Shown: piece after piece, positions 35,327 to 45,866 of the stretch
Numbering within the stretch: position 1 is the first letter of the stretch
Layout: every line of letters begins with the position of its first letter
Source: AP-15 sp963702685
Lineage (GTDB): Bacteria; Pseudomonadota; Alphaproteobacteria; ATCC43930; CGMCC-115725
Reading direction: 5' to 3'
Length of the DNA: 64,000 nt
Assembly (NCBI GenBank): GCA_963702685.1
Contig: CAVPDQ010000006.1
Coordinates: 372,001-436,000, forward strand
Position numbers and translations under genes: made by a program
The notes under the pieces: generated by a model
Told to the model about the DNA's origin: nothing
Databases searched by the model: none
The model's input: the letters and a program-made list of their open reading frames with translations, nothing else

Positions 35327-35480
35327 TGCCTCCCCCAGCCATGAAATCCGTCCCCTCCGCGCCAACACCGCGCGGGCAACGCTTGGTCGAAGCAAATCAC
35401 ACGATCATGAATTTTTTTAGGCGCGCGCTCGGCTCGGCGTGCCCGATCGCCGCGCGTTCCGCAAGCCGATCTGCCCCAGA

Positions 35481-37403
<1,923 letters not shown>

Positions 37404-37514
37404 CGCGACAGCCTTTCACACCGCACCGGGCATCACGCGCCAGCTTACCCTACGCCGAACGGCCCCGGCCTGCGACGATTTTTGTCCAGTCCAAAACATA
37501 AGGCGGGCGGACGG

Positions 37515-38810
37515 TTAAACAACCGCAAACCCGGCGCCTGTCAGAGAGCTGACGGGTCGCAGGACGAGCTGCATCGGCATCGCGGCACCATTGCGTCGGT
37601 ATCCGATATGGGGAACGGCAGCGAGGCCGGTTTCGTCCCAAACCGCCGGTAGGACCGGATAGACGAGCCGCGGCAGCCCGCCCGGCTGCTGCGCGGCGCG
37701 GCCGATCGCGCGGGGCCGGTCATGCGCGAGATAGCCGATTGCCACCGGACCCGGCGCTTCGCCGGCCAAAGCAACGGCAAAACGCCGGTCCCACAGCCGG
37801 CTTTGGCCGGGCGCCAACACCACCCGGCCTTCGGCCGCGGCCAGCTCGCGCAGCACCAGGATGCGGCCGCGCCAAGGGACAAATCGACAGCCGCCCAGCG
37901 TGCGTGCGGCAGGCTCGCCGGCGCAGAGCGCGTCACGCAAACGTGCCATGCGTTGCTGCCGTGGCGGGTAGCCGCCGCCGCCGACCGCCATCGCCAGAGC
38001 GGCGAGAGCGCGCAGGGCGACGGTGCTTGGCGCCGGTCGAAAAAGACCGAGATCGAGCACGCCGAACCCGGCGGGATGGAGTGCTGCGCCTCGAGCGAGG
38101 AACGCGTCGCGGCGGCGTTCGCGCGCGGCCCGCTCGTGCCCGAGCGCCGCCACGTCGGCCGCGGCTGCGGTATCGCCTGCTGCGCGCAGCCGAGAGCGTT
38201 CATAGGCCGGGTCGCGATTGCTCGGGTCGGAGATGAAAGGCTGGCCTTCGGCAGCGAGAAAGGCGGCCAGGCGGTCACGGCCGATGCCGAGCAGCGGTCG
38301 CAGGATCCGGCAATCATCGAGCTCGCGGACCGCCGACATCCCGGCGAGGCCGTCCATTCCGCTGCCGGCGCGGCGACGGATCAGATGGGTCTCGATCTGG
38401 TCGTCGCGATGGTGGGCCGTCAACAAATGCAGGCAGCCATGGGCGCGGCACCAAAGGGCGAGCAGCCGATAGCGCGCCGCGCGGGCGCTCGCCTCGATCC
38501 CGGTTTGCGGCTTTGGTCCGGCCCACACCAAAACCTCGTGCCGGATCGACCGCGCCGCGAGCCAGCCATGCAGCCGGCGCAATTCGTCGGCGCTTTCCGC
38601 GCGCAGCCCATGATCGACGCTCAGCGCGTGGATCTCGCCGCCGCGCTCTCGTGCCCATCGGTCGGCCAGAATGGTCAGCGCCAGGCTGTCGGGACCGCCC
38701 GACACGGCGACCGCGACCAGCGGCCGGCTTTCGAACCGTGCGAGCCGATCGAGCGCCGCCCCGAGCTCGGCGACGCTGAAGGGTTGCGCCGCCCTCGCCC
38801 GGCTCAGCAA
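37515..38810 (-). CDS. tilS: tRNA(Ile)-lysidine synthetase
   Basis: The ~431-residue enzyme modifies C34 of the minor tRNA-Ile (CAU) to lysidine so it reads AUA. The N-type ATP-pyrophosphatase loop is VAVSGGPDSLAL, followed by VDHGLRAESADE, HHRDDQIETHLI and the RPLLGIGRD segment. The N-terminal start is uncertain. A TTG at 38810 overlaps the cpoB stop by 7 bp and no ATG or GTG lies between it and 38900. The C-terminal TilS domain looks shortened and divergent. It precedes ftsH, the usual order. Confidence 0.88.
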   Translation of the reverse strand: MLSRARAAQPFSVAELGAALDRLARFESRPLVAVAVSGGPDSLALTILADRWARERGGEIHALSVDHGLRAESADELRRLHGWLAARSIRHEVLVWAGPKPQTGIEASARAARYRLLALWCRAHGCLHLLTAHHRDDQIETHLIRRRAGSGMDGLAGMSAVRELDDCRILRPLLGIGRDRLAAFLAAEGQPFISDPSNRDPAYERSRLRAAGDTAAAADVAALGHERAARERRRDAFLARGAALHPAGFGVLDLGLFRPAPSTVALRALAALAMAVGGGGYPPRQQRMARLRDALCAGEPAARTLGGCRFVPWRGRILVLRELAAAEGRVVLAPGQSRLWDRRFAVALAGEAPGPVAIGYLAHDRPRAIGRAAQQPGGLPRLVYPVLPAVWDETGLAAVPHIGYRRNGAAMPMQLVLRPVSSLTGAGFAVV

Positions 38811-39871
38811 CCCAGCCGCTTCTTTTCTGTCGCCGACCGTTCCTTGACGCCGCTTCCAGGGTGCGGGAAATCGTGATCGAGCTGCGAGAGCGCGACGCAA
38901 GCGTTCTGCTTTTGGCTCTCACGAGAGAGCGCGGTGGCGAGGCCCAGCAGCTGTTCCGGGGCTTTGGCTCCTTTCGGATAGCGCTTGTATCCGTCGGCGA
39001 ACGCTGCGGCGGCTTCGGCGTTTCTGCCGCGTTTCAGATAGACTTCGCCGAGCCAGTATTGCGCATTGCCGGCCAGTGCGTGGCTCGGGTGCTCGGCGAC
39101 AAAATTGCGCAACGCCTGCTCGGCAGCCGGATAGTTCGCCTGCCTGACGAGCCCGAAGGCGGCATTGTATTGGTCGAAAGCCGAGCCGCCCGGCAACGCC
39201 CCTGCGCCCGGCGGGCGCAGGTTGCCGCCTGCGGCTGCGACATTGGTGCGCGACGGCGTCAACCGCATCGGCCCGGCCGGCGTATCGGGAGGGGTGCGCG
39301 CGAAGGCATCGGGCGGCGGCGGGGGCAAAGGCGGCGGGGTCAAAGTGCCGCCATCCGCGGCATAAGGCGGCGGCGCATTGACCGGCGGCGGGTTGTCGAT
39401 CGCCCGCGGCTCCGGCGGCGGCGGGGGAAAGGCCTGGGCGTGGCGAGATGGCCGCGGCACCGGCGGCGGCATCGATCCTTGCCCCGAAGTCTGGCCTTGC
39501 CCCGGGCTCTGGCCGAGCTGGCCGAAGCGCACATCGATGTCGCTGTTGACTTGCTCGAGCCGCTGGCGCAGCTGCTCGACCTGGTTGGCCGCGTTTTCGA
39601 CTTTTCCGGTCAGGTCGCGCATTTCCTGCTCGAGCCGATCCATCCGCACCTGGGTGTTGACCGCGATGTTGCTGCCGCCCCCCGGCTGCGCGCCGCCATA
39701 GATTTGCCGTTGCAGCATGCTCAGGTCGCGTTCGAGCCGATCGAGCCGCTCCTGCGTCGTCGCGTCCTGCGCCTGCGCCTGCGCCGGCACCGCGGCATAG
39801 GCGCAAAACGCCAGCGCCAGCATCAGGATCGGACAACAAGCTCGCAGCCGCGACGACATCGGACACATCAT
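38804..39871 (-). CDS. cpoB: Cell division coordinator CpoB (Tol-Pal system protein YbgF)
   Basis: The 355-residue periplasmic protein has a signal peptide (LMLALAFCAYAAVPAQAQA), an N-terminal coiled coil that trimerises in YbgF (ERLDRLERDLSMLQRQ and LEQEMRDLTGKVENAANQ), a long Pro-rich linker at ~130-215 unusual in its length, and C-terminal TPR repeats (YNAAFGLVRQANYPAAEQAL, GNAQYWLGEVYLKRGRNAEA). It links Tol-Pal energy transduction to septal peptidoglycan synthesis. It is the last tol gene in the cluster. Confidence 0.92.
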   Translation of the reverse strand: MMCPMSSRLRACCPILMLALAFCAYAAVPAQAQAQDATTQERLDRLERDLSMLQRQIYGGAQPGGGSNIAVNTQVRMDRLEQEMRDLTGKVENAANQVEQLRQRLEQVNSDIDVRFGQLGQSPGQGQTSGQGSMPPPVPRPSRHAQAFPPPPPEPRAIDNPPPVNAPPPYAADGGTLTPPPLPPPPPDAFARTPPDTPAGPMRLTPSRTNVAAAGGNLRPPGAGALPGGSAFDQYNAAFGLVRQANYPAAEQALRNFVAEHPSHALAGNAQYWLGEVYLKRGRNAEAAAAFADGYKRYPKGAKAPEQLLGLATALSRESQKQNACVALSQLDHDFPHPGSGVKERSATEKKRLGC

Positions 39872-39984
39872 GGAGGCCTCTCGAATCCGCAGAAGGGCTC
39901 CGGGGGGTGGCCCTCGACGCGGGCGCGGATCGCCAGAGGCTTGGTGCTAGGATCGGTTTAGGGCAAAAAGACGGCGCCTGTCGG

Positions 39985-40027
39985 CTACTGCACGCCCACC
40001 CCTACTGCACGCCCACCCCTATTGCAC
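39985..40027. repeat. 17-bp tandem duplication at the pal stop codon
   Basis: CTACTGCACGCCCACCC occurs at 39985-40001 and again at 40002-40018, and a diverged start of a third copy (CTATTGCAC) covers the last codons and stop of pal at 40019-40027. In the pal direction each copy supplies another in-register TAG-like end. It looks like a slippage duplication of the gene's tail. Confidence 0.85.
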
Positions 40028-40513
40028 AGTGGTGATCGCCACGCGATTTTGCGCCCAGGCCTCTTCGTTCGAGCCGACCACGATCGGCCGTTCCTTGCCG
40101 TAGCTGATGGTGCCGATCCGCGATGCCGGGATGCCCGCCGCGACCAAGACGTTTTTGGCCGCCTGCGCCCGGCGCTCGCCGAGGGCGAGGTTGTACTCGC
40201 GGGTGCCGCGCTCGTCGCAATGGCCTTCGATGCGGACGTTGACGTTGGGATAGTGCCGCAGCCAATCGGCCTGCCGTGTCAGGATCTGCTGCGCCTCCGG
40301 GCTGACGTCGGATCTGTTGAACTCGAAAAACACCCGGTCGCCCGCGGTCGCCGCCAGATCCTGCTGCGAGCCGGGCACGATCGCGCCGGCACCGGCACCC
40401 GGCGGCCCGCCCGGCCCCCCCGGCCCGCCGGGGCCGGGCGGCGGCGGTGGCGGCGAGCTGCACGCGGCGAGCAGCAGCAGCCCGCCGACCAGAGCGAAGA
40501 TTTTCATGCGCAT
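40019..40513 (-). CDS. pal: Peptidoglycan-associated lipoprotein Pal
   Basis: The 164-residue outer-membrane lipoprotein has lipobox LLLAACSS (acylated Cys18), a Gly/Pro-rich linker just after it (PPPPPPGPGGPGGPGG), and an OmpA-like peptidoglycan-binding domain with VFFEFNRSDVSPEAQ, IEGHCDERGTREYNLALGERRA and a closing NRVAITTV. It anchors the outer membrane to murein and binds TolB. The ATG has GGGGGGTCC upstream as a weak ribosome site. Confidence 0.96.
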   Translation of the reverse strand: MRMKIFALVGGLLLLAACSSPPPPPPGPGGPGGPGGPPGAGAGAIVPGSQQDLAATAGDRVFFEFNRSDVSPEAQQILTRQADWLRHYPNVNVRIEGHCDERGTREYNLALGERRAQAAKNVLVAAGIPASRIGTISYGKERPIVVGSNEEAWAQNRVAITTVQ

Positions 40514-40561
40514 AGTGCTGGACCCCCCTCGATGCGGTTTCGGTTATATCGTCCTTGCGAC

Positions 40562-41884
40562 TCAGCGCAACAACGGCGACCAGGCCGGATCGGATGCGGC
40601 ACCCGGGGTCGGCACCTCGCGCTGATTGTATCCGGTCAGGTCAACCGAATAGAGGTGCGGCGACCCGCCGGCGCCACTCGAATCGCTCGGCGATTGGCTG
40701 AAATAGATCAGCACCCGTCCATTCGGCGCCCAGCTCGGCCCTTCGACCAAAAATCCGTTCGCCAGCAATCGCTCGCCCGAGCCGTCCGGGTGCATCACAC
40801 CGATCGCGAACGTGCCGCCGATCTTGGTGAAGGCGATCATATCGCCGCGCGGCGACCACACCGGCGTGCCGTATTTGCCCGAGCCAAAGCTGATGCGGTG
40901 AACGCCGCTGCCGTCGGCATTCATCACATAAAGCTGCTGCGAGCCGCCACGGTCGGAGTTGAACACGATCTTGCTGCCGTCGGGCGAATAGCAGGGCGAG
41001 GTATCGATCGCCTGGGTGCTGGTCAGGCGCGTCATCCGGTGGGTGCGCAGGTCGAAGACGTAGATGTTGCTGACCCCGTTCTCGGCGCGGCTCAGGACGA
41101 CGCGGTTGCCGTCGGGCGAAAACCGCGGCGCAAAAGTCATACCGGGGAAATCGCCGAGCGCCTCCTGCTGTCCGGTGTCGATGTTCAAGAGATAAACCCG
41201 CGGCGCGCCGTTGGCGTAGGAGAGATAGGTGATCTCCTGCGCGGTCGGCGAAAAGCGCGGGGTCAGCACCAAAGCCCGCCCGTTCGTCAAATAGCGGTTG
41301 TCGGCGCCGTCCTGGTCCATGATGGCAAGGCGCTTGATGCGGTTTTGCGCCGGACCCGATTCGGCGACATAGACGATGCGGGTATCGAAATACCCGTCCT
41401 CGCCGGTGATCCGCTTGTAGATCTCGTCGGCGATGATATGGGCGATGCGGCGCCAGTTCTGCCGGGTCGTCGTGTAGCCGAAGCCGGTCAGCTGCTGCTC
41501 GGCAAAGACGTCCCACAGCCGGAACTCGACCCTGAGCCGGCCGTCGGGCTGGCCCTGCGCCGAGCCGGTCACCAGCGCCTGGGCGTTGATCTGGCGCCAA
41601 TCGCCAAAGCGCGGCTGGGTGTCGCCCGCCGCGACGTTCTGGATAAAGCTGCGCGGATCGAGCGTCCGGAACAGGCCGGAGCGGTCGAGGTCGGCCGAGA
41701 TGACCTGGGTAATCTGCTGCCCGGCCTGATCGCCGACAAAAGCCGGGATCGCGATCGGCATCGGCTCGACCTTGCCGCTGGTGATGTCGATCCGCAGCTC
41801 GGCGCGGGACGGCGCGTTCCACAGCAGCAGGACCGCCAGCGCCGCGACCCAGGCACCGGCAAAATTGAGGCGGCCTCTCGTCAT
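40562..41884 (-). CDS. tolB: Tol-Pal system beta-propeller protein TolB
   Basis: The 440-residue periplasmic protein begins with a signal peptide (AGAWVAALAVLLLWNAPSRA), an N-terminal TolA-binding alpha/beta domain (IDITSGKVEPMPIAIPAF, ISADLDRSGLFRTLD) and a six-bladed beta-propeller with repeated (F/Y)SPDG motifs (RFSPDGNRVVLSR, CYSPDGSKIVFNSDRGG). The ATG at 41884 overlaps the tolA stop as ATGA. The upstream extension is a shadow. Confidence 0.96.
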   Translation of the reverse strand: MTRGRLNFAGAWVAALAVLLLWNAPSRAELRIDITSGKVEPMPIAIPAFVGDQAGQQITQVISADLDRSGLFRTLDPRSFIQNVAAGDTQPRFGDWRQINAQALVTGSAQGQPDGRLRVEFRLWDVFAEQQLTGFGYTTTRQNWRRIAHIIADEIYKRITGEDGYFDTRIVYVAESGPAQNRIKRLAIMDQDGADNRYLTNGRALVLTPRFSPTAQEITYLSYANGAPRVYLLNIDTGQQEALGDFPGMTFAPRFSPDGNRVVLSRAENGVSNIYVFDLRTHRMTRLTSTQAIDTSPCYSPDGSKIVFNSDRGGSQQLYVMNADGSGVHRISFGSGKYGTPVWSPRGDMIAFTKIGGTFAIGVMHPDGSGERLLANGFLVEGPSWAPNGRVLIYFSQSPSDSSGAGGSPHLYSVDLTGYNQREVPTPGAASDPAWSPLLR

Positions 41885-42906
41885 AAGATGTCCTTTGGGC
41901 TGAAATCGACGACCATGTCTTTCCAGATCGCGTATTTGTCGGGCGGCAGGCGCAGCGGCCGGCATTCAGGATTGAAAAAAGCGCGCCGCGCGCTCTCTGC
42001 CGCGGCGCGATAGAACGGGTCGCTCGAGGCGCGCCCCTGATCGACGATCGTCGCCTGCCGGACATTGCCGTCGGGACCGACCACGACCCTGATCTCGACC
42101 ACCAGATCCTTGGCGTCGCGCGCTCCCGCCGGGACGTTCCAACAGCGCGAGATCTGCTCGCGCACCATGTCTTCCTCGCTGGCCGAAAGCCGGCTGCCCA
42201 ACGGCGCCTTCGGCTGCGACGAGGGGGCGCCGGTCGCCACCGCCATTCGCTGCTGCGGCGGCGCATCGGGTGACGGGGCGGTATCCTGCACCGCCAAGTT
42301 CTTCAGCAGGCTCTCGAACTGCCCGGGATCGTATTTCTTGTGCGCGGGGGCGTCGTTTTTTGCCAGCTGCGGCGGTGTCGGCTTTTCCCTTGGCCGCGGC
42401 GCATCGACCTTTTCGACCGGTTTGGGCGGGGGTAGCGGCGGCGCGGGCTTGGGTTCGGGCGGTGGCGGCGGCGGCGTCTCTTCCGCCTTTGTCTCGGTCG
42501 GCGCCGGCGGCGTGGGCGGTGGCGGCGGCGCCTCGGCCGAAGCGGGCGGCGGCGCTGGTTTTGGCGGCTCCGGCTTGGGCTCGGGCTTGGCTTCGCTCGG
42601 CTGCGGCACCGGAATGTCGGGCTTGGCCTTGGGCTGCGGCGGGTTGGGATTGGGGTGCGTCGCTCGCGTTTCCGGCCCGATATTGACGAGCTCGACCGCG
42701 ATCGGCATCTCTTGTGGCGCTGGCGGGCTGAAGAGCCTCGGCAGGCCGAGCACCAAAATCACGCCGAGGCCGAGATGCAGCGCCGCCGACAACGCGAGCC
42801 CCGGCGGCGCCACGCCATCGGGAAGCACATCGGGGACAGCGGCGGCTTCCTGCTGCGGTAGTGGTTCGGCAGCGGCGAGGCTCATCGCGGGACGGGCGGA
42901 TGACAA
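41881..42906 (-). CDS. tolA: TolA/TonB-like energy transducer
   Basis: The 341-residue protein has a cytoplasmic N-terminus, one membrane anchor (LALSAALHLGLGVILVLGL with the SxxxH pattern), a long Pro/Glu/Lys-rich periplasmic stalk (~75-200) and a C-terminal TolA/TonB-like domain (EDMVREQISRCWNVPAGARD, VEIRVVVGPDGNVRQATIVD). The stalk is proline-rich as in TonB rather than the Ala/Lys coiled coil of enteric TolA, which is common in alphaproteobacteria. Position between tolR and tolB makes it TolA. It transmits proton-motive energy to Pal through TolB. Confidence 0.9.
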   Translation of the reverse strand: MSSARPAMSLAAAEPLPQQEAAAVPDVLPDGVAPPGLALSAALHLGLGVILVLGLPRLFSPPAPQEMPIAVELVNIGPETRATHPNPNPPQPKAKPDIPVPQPSEAKPEPKPEPPKPAPPPASAEAPPPPPTPPAPTETKAEETPPPPPPEPKPAPPLPPPKPVEKVDAPRPREKPTPPQLAKNDAPAHKKYDPGQFESLLKNLAVQDTAPSPDAPPQQRMAVATGAPSSQPKAPLGSRLSASEEDMVREQISRCWNVPAGARDAKDLVVEIRVVVGPDGNVRQATIVDQGRASSDPFYRAAAESARRAFFNPECRPLRLPPDKYAIWKDMVVDFSPKDIL

Positions 42907-42909
42907 AGC

Positions 42910-43407
42910 TCAGCGCTTGGCCGCCTGCGCCGGCCGATTGGGCAATGCCGCGGCAGCCGGCGGCTTCCCGGTCGCCCCCTTGGGCGACTGGGCGATCAAC
43001 GAGACCTTGCGATACCCGGCGGCGCTGATCAGGCTCATGACTTCGAGCACGCGGCCGTAATCGATCGATTTGTCGGCGCGGACATAGACCAACGCATCGG
43101 GGTTGGCGCCGGTAATCGCCTGCAGCCGCGGCACCAGCGAGTCGATCGGGACGTCGGTGTCCTGAATATAGATGTGGCCCTCATTGTTGATCGAGATGAC
43201 CAGCGGCTCTTTCGGGTCGGTGATCGGCGGGGCCTGGGTTTGCGGCAGATCGACCGGCACGCCGACAGTCAGCAACGGGGCTGCGACCATAAAAACGATC
43301 AGAAGCACCAGCATGACATCGACCAGCGGCGTCACGTTGATTTCCGACATCGGCCGGTACCGCCCGGCCGGGCGGCGGCCGTTGCTGCCAAAGCTCGAGG
43401 CTGCCAT
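42910..43407 (-). CDS. tolR: Biopolymer transporter TolR (ExbD family)
   Basis: The 165-residue inner-membrane protein has one transmembrane helix carrying the proton-relay Asp30 in VTPLVDVMLVLLIVFMVAAP, a conserved periplasmic NLPQ-equivalent (VDLPQTQAPP) and the terminal VYVRADKSIDYGRVLEVM motif. With TolQ it forms the proton-driven motor. Three bases separate its stop from tolA and the tolQ stop from its start. Confidence 0.95.
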   Translation of the reverse strand: MAASSFGSNGRRPAGRYRPMSEINVTPLVDVMLVLLIVFMVAAPLLTVGVPVDLPQTQAPPITDPKEPLVISINNEGHIYIQDTDVPIDSLVPRLQAITGANPDALVYVRADKSIDYGRVLEVMSLISAAGYRKVSLIAQSPKGATGKPPAAAALPNRPAQAAKR

Positions 43408-43410
43408 CGC

Positions 43411-44139
43411 TCAGGGCCGCTCGTCGAGCTGGCGCGACAGGATCGCGCTGAACTCCGAGGCGAAGGCATCGAGCCGGCCCGCATACCGGCCGAAATCGGT
43501 GGCGAGCTTGTTGTAGGCGACGACGGCGGGGATCGCGGCGACGAGCCCCAGCGCGGTCGCAAACAGCGCTTCGGCAATGCCGGGGGCGACCACCGCGAGG
43601 CTGGTGTTCTTCGAGGCGGCAATCGACTGAAAGCTGTCCATGATGCCCCAGACCGTGCCGAACAGCCCGACAAAGGGTGCGGTCGAGCCGACCGTGGCGA
43701 GATAGGCCATAAACCGCTCGATCCGCTCCATCTCGCGCCCGACCGTCACATTCATGACCCGTTCGATGCGCTGCTGCAGGCTCGCCCGCATGATCGCGGT
43801 GCCCAAGAGCCCCTTGGCCGCGCTCCGCCGCCATTCGCGCATCGCCGCCGAAAACACCGCCGTCATCGGGTCGGGCGGGCGCTGGCCGATCCGCTCGTAG
43901 AGATCGTCGAGCGAGCCGCCCGACCAGAAGCTCTCCTCGAAATTTGCCGCCGAATGGCGCAGGCGCCGCAACCGAAGCACCTTGTCGAAGATGACAGCCC
44001 ACGACCAGAAGGACGCCAGGAGCAAAATCAGCATCACCACTTTGACGATCGCATCAGACTGCAAAAACAGCGCAACAATCGACAGATCGTGAGGGACCGA
44101 GCCGGCGAGCGGCAGGGTGTCGACGGCAGCAGGCGGCAT
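43411..44139 (-). CDS. tolQ: Tol-Pal system proton channel TolQ (ExbB family)
   Basis: The 242-residue protein has three transmembrane segments: one near residues 15-35 (VALFLQSDAIVKVVMLILLLASFWSW quoted in part), then FMAYLATVGSTAPFVGLFGTV-type helix two and ALGLVAAIPAVVAYN helix three. The GLFGTVWGIM and AEALFATALGLVAAIPA motifs are family-specific. It heads the tol operon. The ybgC thioesterase gene that usually precedes tolQ is absent; only 42 bp separate it from ruvB. Confidence 0.95.
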   Translation of the reverse strand: MPPAAVDTLPLAGSVPHDLSIVALFLQSDAIVKVVMLILLLASFWSWAVIFDKVLRLRRLRHSAANFEESFWSGGSLDDLYERIGQRPPDPMTAVFSAAMREWRRSAAKGLLGTAIMRASLQQRIERVMNVTVGREMERIERFMAYLATVGSTAPFVGLFGTVWGIMDSFQSIAASKNTSLAVVAPGIAEALFATALGLVAAIPAVVAYNKLATDFGRYAGRLDAFASEFSAILSRQLDERP

Positions 44140-44181
44140 TCTTGGCGACCCTTTATGGCGTCTTTTGGACGATTGACGGCA

Positions 44182-45255
44182 TCATGACGGCGCATTCTCC
44201 ACTTCGCCGTCGAGCGACAGCGGCGCCAGCAATTCGAGCTGAGCCGGCAGGCTCGCCGGCAGCGCCAGACCGAGATGGGCAAAGGCGAGCCGGGTCAACA
44301 GGCGCCCGCGCGGCGTGCGCTGGACAAAGCCTTCCTGAATCAAAAATGGCTCGATGACCTCTTCGATCACGTCGCGCTCGTCGCCGAGGACTGCGGCCAT
44401 CGTCTCCACTCCAACCGGACCGCCGCCATAATGCTCGGCAATCGAGCGCAAATAGCGCCGGTCGAGGGCGTCGAGCCCGCGCTCGTCGACTTCGAGCCGC
44501 CGGAGCGCGGCATCGGCGGCATCGGCGCCAACGTCAGGGGTGCCGTCGATCGCGGCAAAGTCACGGATCCGACGCAACAGCCGCATCGCCACCCGCGGCG
44601 TGCCGCGCGCGCGCCGCGCGATCTCGAACGCCCCATCGGGCAACAGAGCGAAGCCGAGCACGCGGGCGCCGCGGCTGACGATCGAGGCCAGCTCGGCCGG
44701 CTCGTAGAACAACAGCCGCAACGGGATGCCGAAGCGCTCGCGCAACGGCCGGGTGATCAGCCCCGAGCGCGTCGTCGCGCCGATCAGGGTAAAGGGCGCA
44801 AGATCGATCCGGATCGAGCGCGCCGCCGGCCCCTCGCCGATGATCAGGTCGAGCTGAAAGTCCTCCATCGCGGGGTAGAGGATCTCCTCGACCGACGGCG
44901 CCAGACGGTGGATCTCGTCGATGAACAGCACGTCGCGCGGCTGCAGATTGGTCAGCAGCGCCGCAAGATCGCCGGCGCGCTGGATCACCGGGCCGGAGGT
45001 GGCGCGAAACCCCACCCCCATCTCGCGCGCCGCGATCTGCGCGAGCGTCGTTTTGCCGAGACCGGGGGGGCCGAAAAACAGCACATGGTCGAGCGCCTCG
45101 CGCCGGCCGCGCGCCGCCTCGATAAAAATCCGCAGATTGTCGCGCAGCCGGTTTTGCCCGACAAACTCGTCGAGGCTCGCCGGGCGCAGCGACGCCTCGC
45201 CCGAATCGCGCTCGCCGCGCTCGGGATCGACGAGCCGTGCCTCGGCCTCGCTCAC
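44182..45255 (-). CDS. ruvB: Holliday junction branch migration helicase RuvB
   Basis: The 357-residue AAA+ motor has Walker A FFGPPGLGKTT (61-70), Walker B VLFIDEIHR near residue 115, sensor IGATTRSGLITRPLRERFG, and the winged-helix C-terminus ending ERTPRGR-like VQRTPRGRLLT. Its GTG start overlaps the ruvA stop (GTGA). It drives branch migration with RuvA. Confidence 0.96.
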   Translation of the reverse strand: MSEAEARLVDPERGERDSGEASLRPASLDEFVGQNRLRDNLRIFIEAARGRREALDHVLFFGPPGLGKTTLAQIAAREMGVGFRATSGPVIQRAGDLAALLTNLQPRDVLFIDEIHRLAPSVEEILYPAMEDFQLDLIIGEGPAARSIRIDLAPFTLIGATTRSGLITRPLRERFGIPLRLLFYEPAELASIVSRGARVLGFALLPDGAFEIARRARGTPRVAMRLLRRIRDFAAIDGTPDVGADAADAALRRLEVDERGLDALDRRYLRSIAEHYGGGPVGVETMAAVLGDERDVIEEVIEPFLIQEGFVQRTPRGRLLTRLAFAHLGLALPASLPAQLELLAPLSLDGEVENAPS

Positions 45256-45866
45256 CGCGCCCCCCGCTCGGCGATTTCACGCAGGCCCGCCTTGACGAGC
45301 GCGTCGAGCGCTGCGCCGGCGCCGAGCCGGCGGGCGGCCGCGGCGATCACGCCGTAAGCCTCGGAGCGCGGGATCTCCAGCTTTTCGAGCACCGCCACGG
45401 CGTCGCCGACGACACCCGCTTCGACCGCTGGGGCGGGTGCCGCGGTCGACGACGCCAAGATGCGCCCGCCGGTCTTGTCCTTCAATTCGTTGGCGATGCG
45501 CGCGGCGAGCCGCGGCCCGACACCTTCGGCCTTCGACAGCGCCGCCTTGTCCTGAGCCATGATCGCCAACGCCAGCGTCTCGGGCGTCAATGCCGAGAGG
45601 ATCGCCAGCGCGAGCCTGGCGCCGACCCCCTGCACCGTCATCAACAAGCGGAACCAGTCCCGCTCGGCCTCGTCGATAAACCCGTAGAGGTGGATGTGGT
45701 CCTCGCGCACATGGGTCTCGATCAACAGCCGCGCCGCCGCACCGGCCGGCGGCAGCCGGCCCAGGGTGCGGGTCGAGCAGAACGCCAGATAGCCGACACC
45801 GCCGACATCGACGACCGCCGCGTCTGGGCCGATCTGGTCGACGATCCCGGCGAGCTTGGCGATCAC
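45252..45866 (-). CDS. ruvA: Holliday junction DNA-binding protein RuvA
   Basis: The 204-residue protein begins VIAKLAGIVDQ with a GTG that overlaps the ruvC stop as GTGA. The frame continues much further upstream only as a ruvC shadow. Domain I is an OB fold (VDVGGVGYLAF), domain II has helix-hairpin-helix elements (VQGVGARLALAIL and AEGVGPRLAARIANELKDK), and domain III is the small C-terminal three-helix module that contacts RuvB. It forms tetramers on four-way junctions. Confidence 0.95.
   Translation of the reverse strand: MIAKLAGIVDQIGPDAAVVDVGGVGYLAFCSTRTLGRLPPAGAAARLLIETHVREDHIHLYGFIDEAERDWFRLLMTVQGVGARLALAILSALTPETLALAIMAQDKAALSKAEGVGPRLAARIANELKDKTGGRILASSTAAPAPAVEAGVVGDAVAVLEKLEIPRSEAYGVIAAAARRLGAGAALDALVKAGLREIAERGAR

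Noticed and set aside
40022..42013. 663-residue plus-strand frame opposite pal and tolB
   Set aside because: Antisense shadow; no motifs, and both opposite genes are conserved.
42420..42640. GC-rich low-complexity repeat in tolA
   Set aside because: It is the Pro/Glu/Lys-rich stalk of a coding gene in frame, not a separate repeat element.
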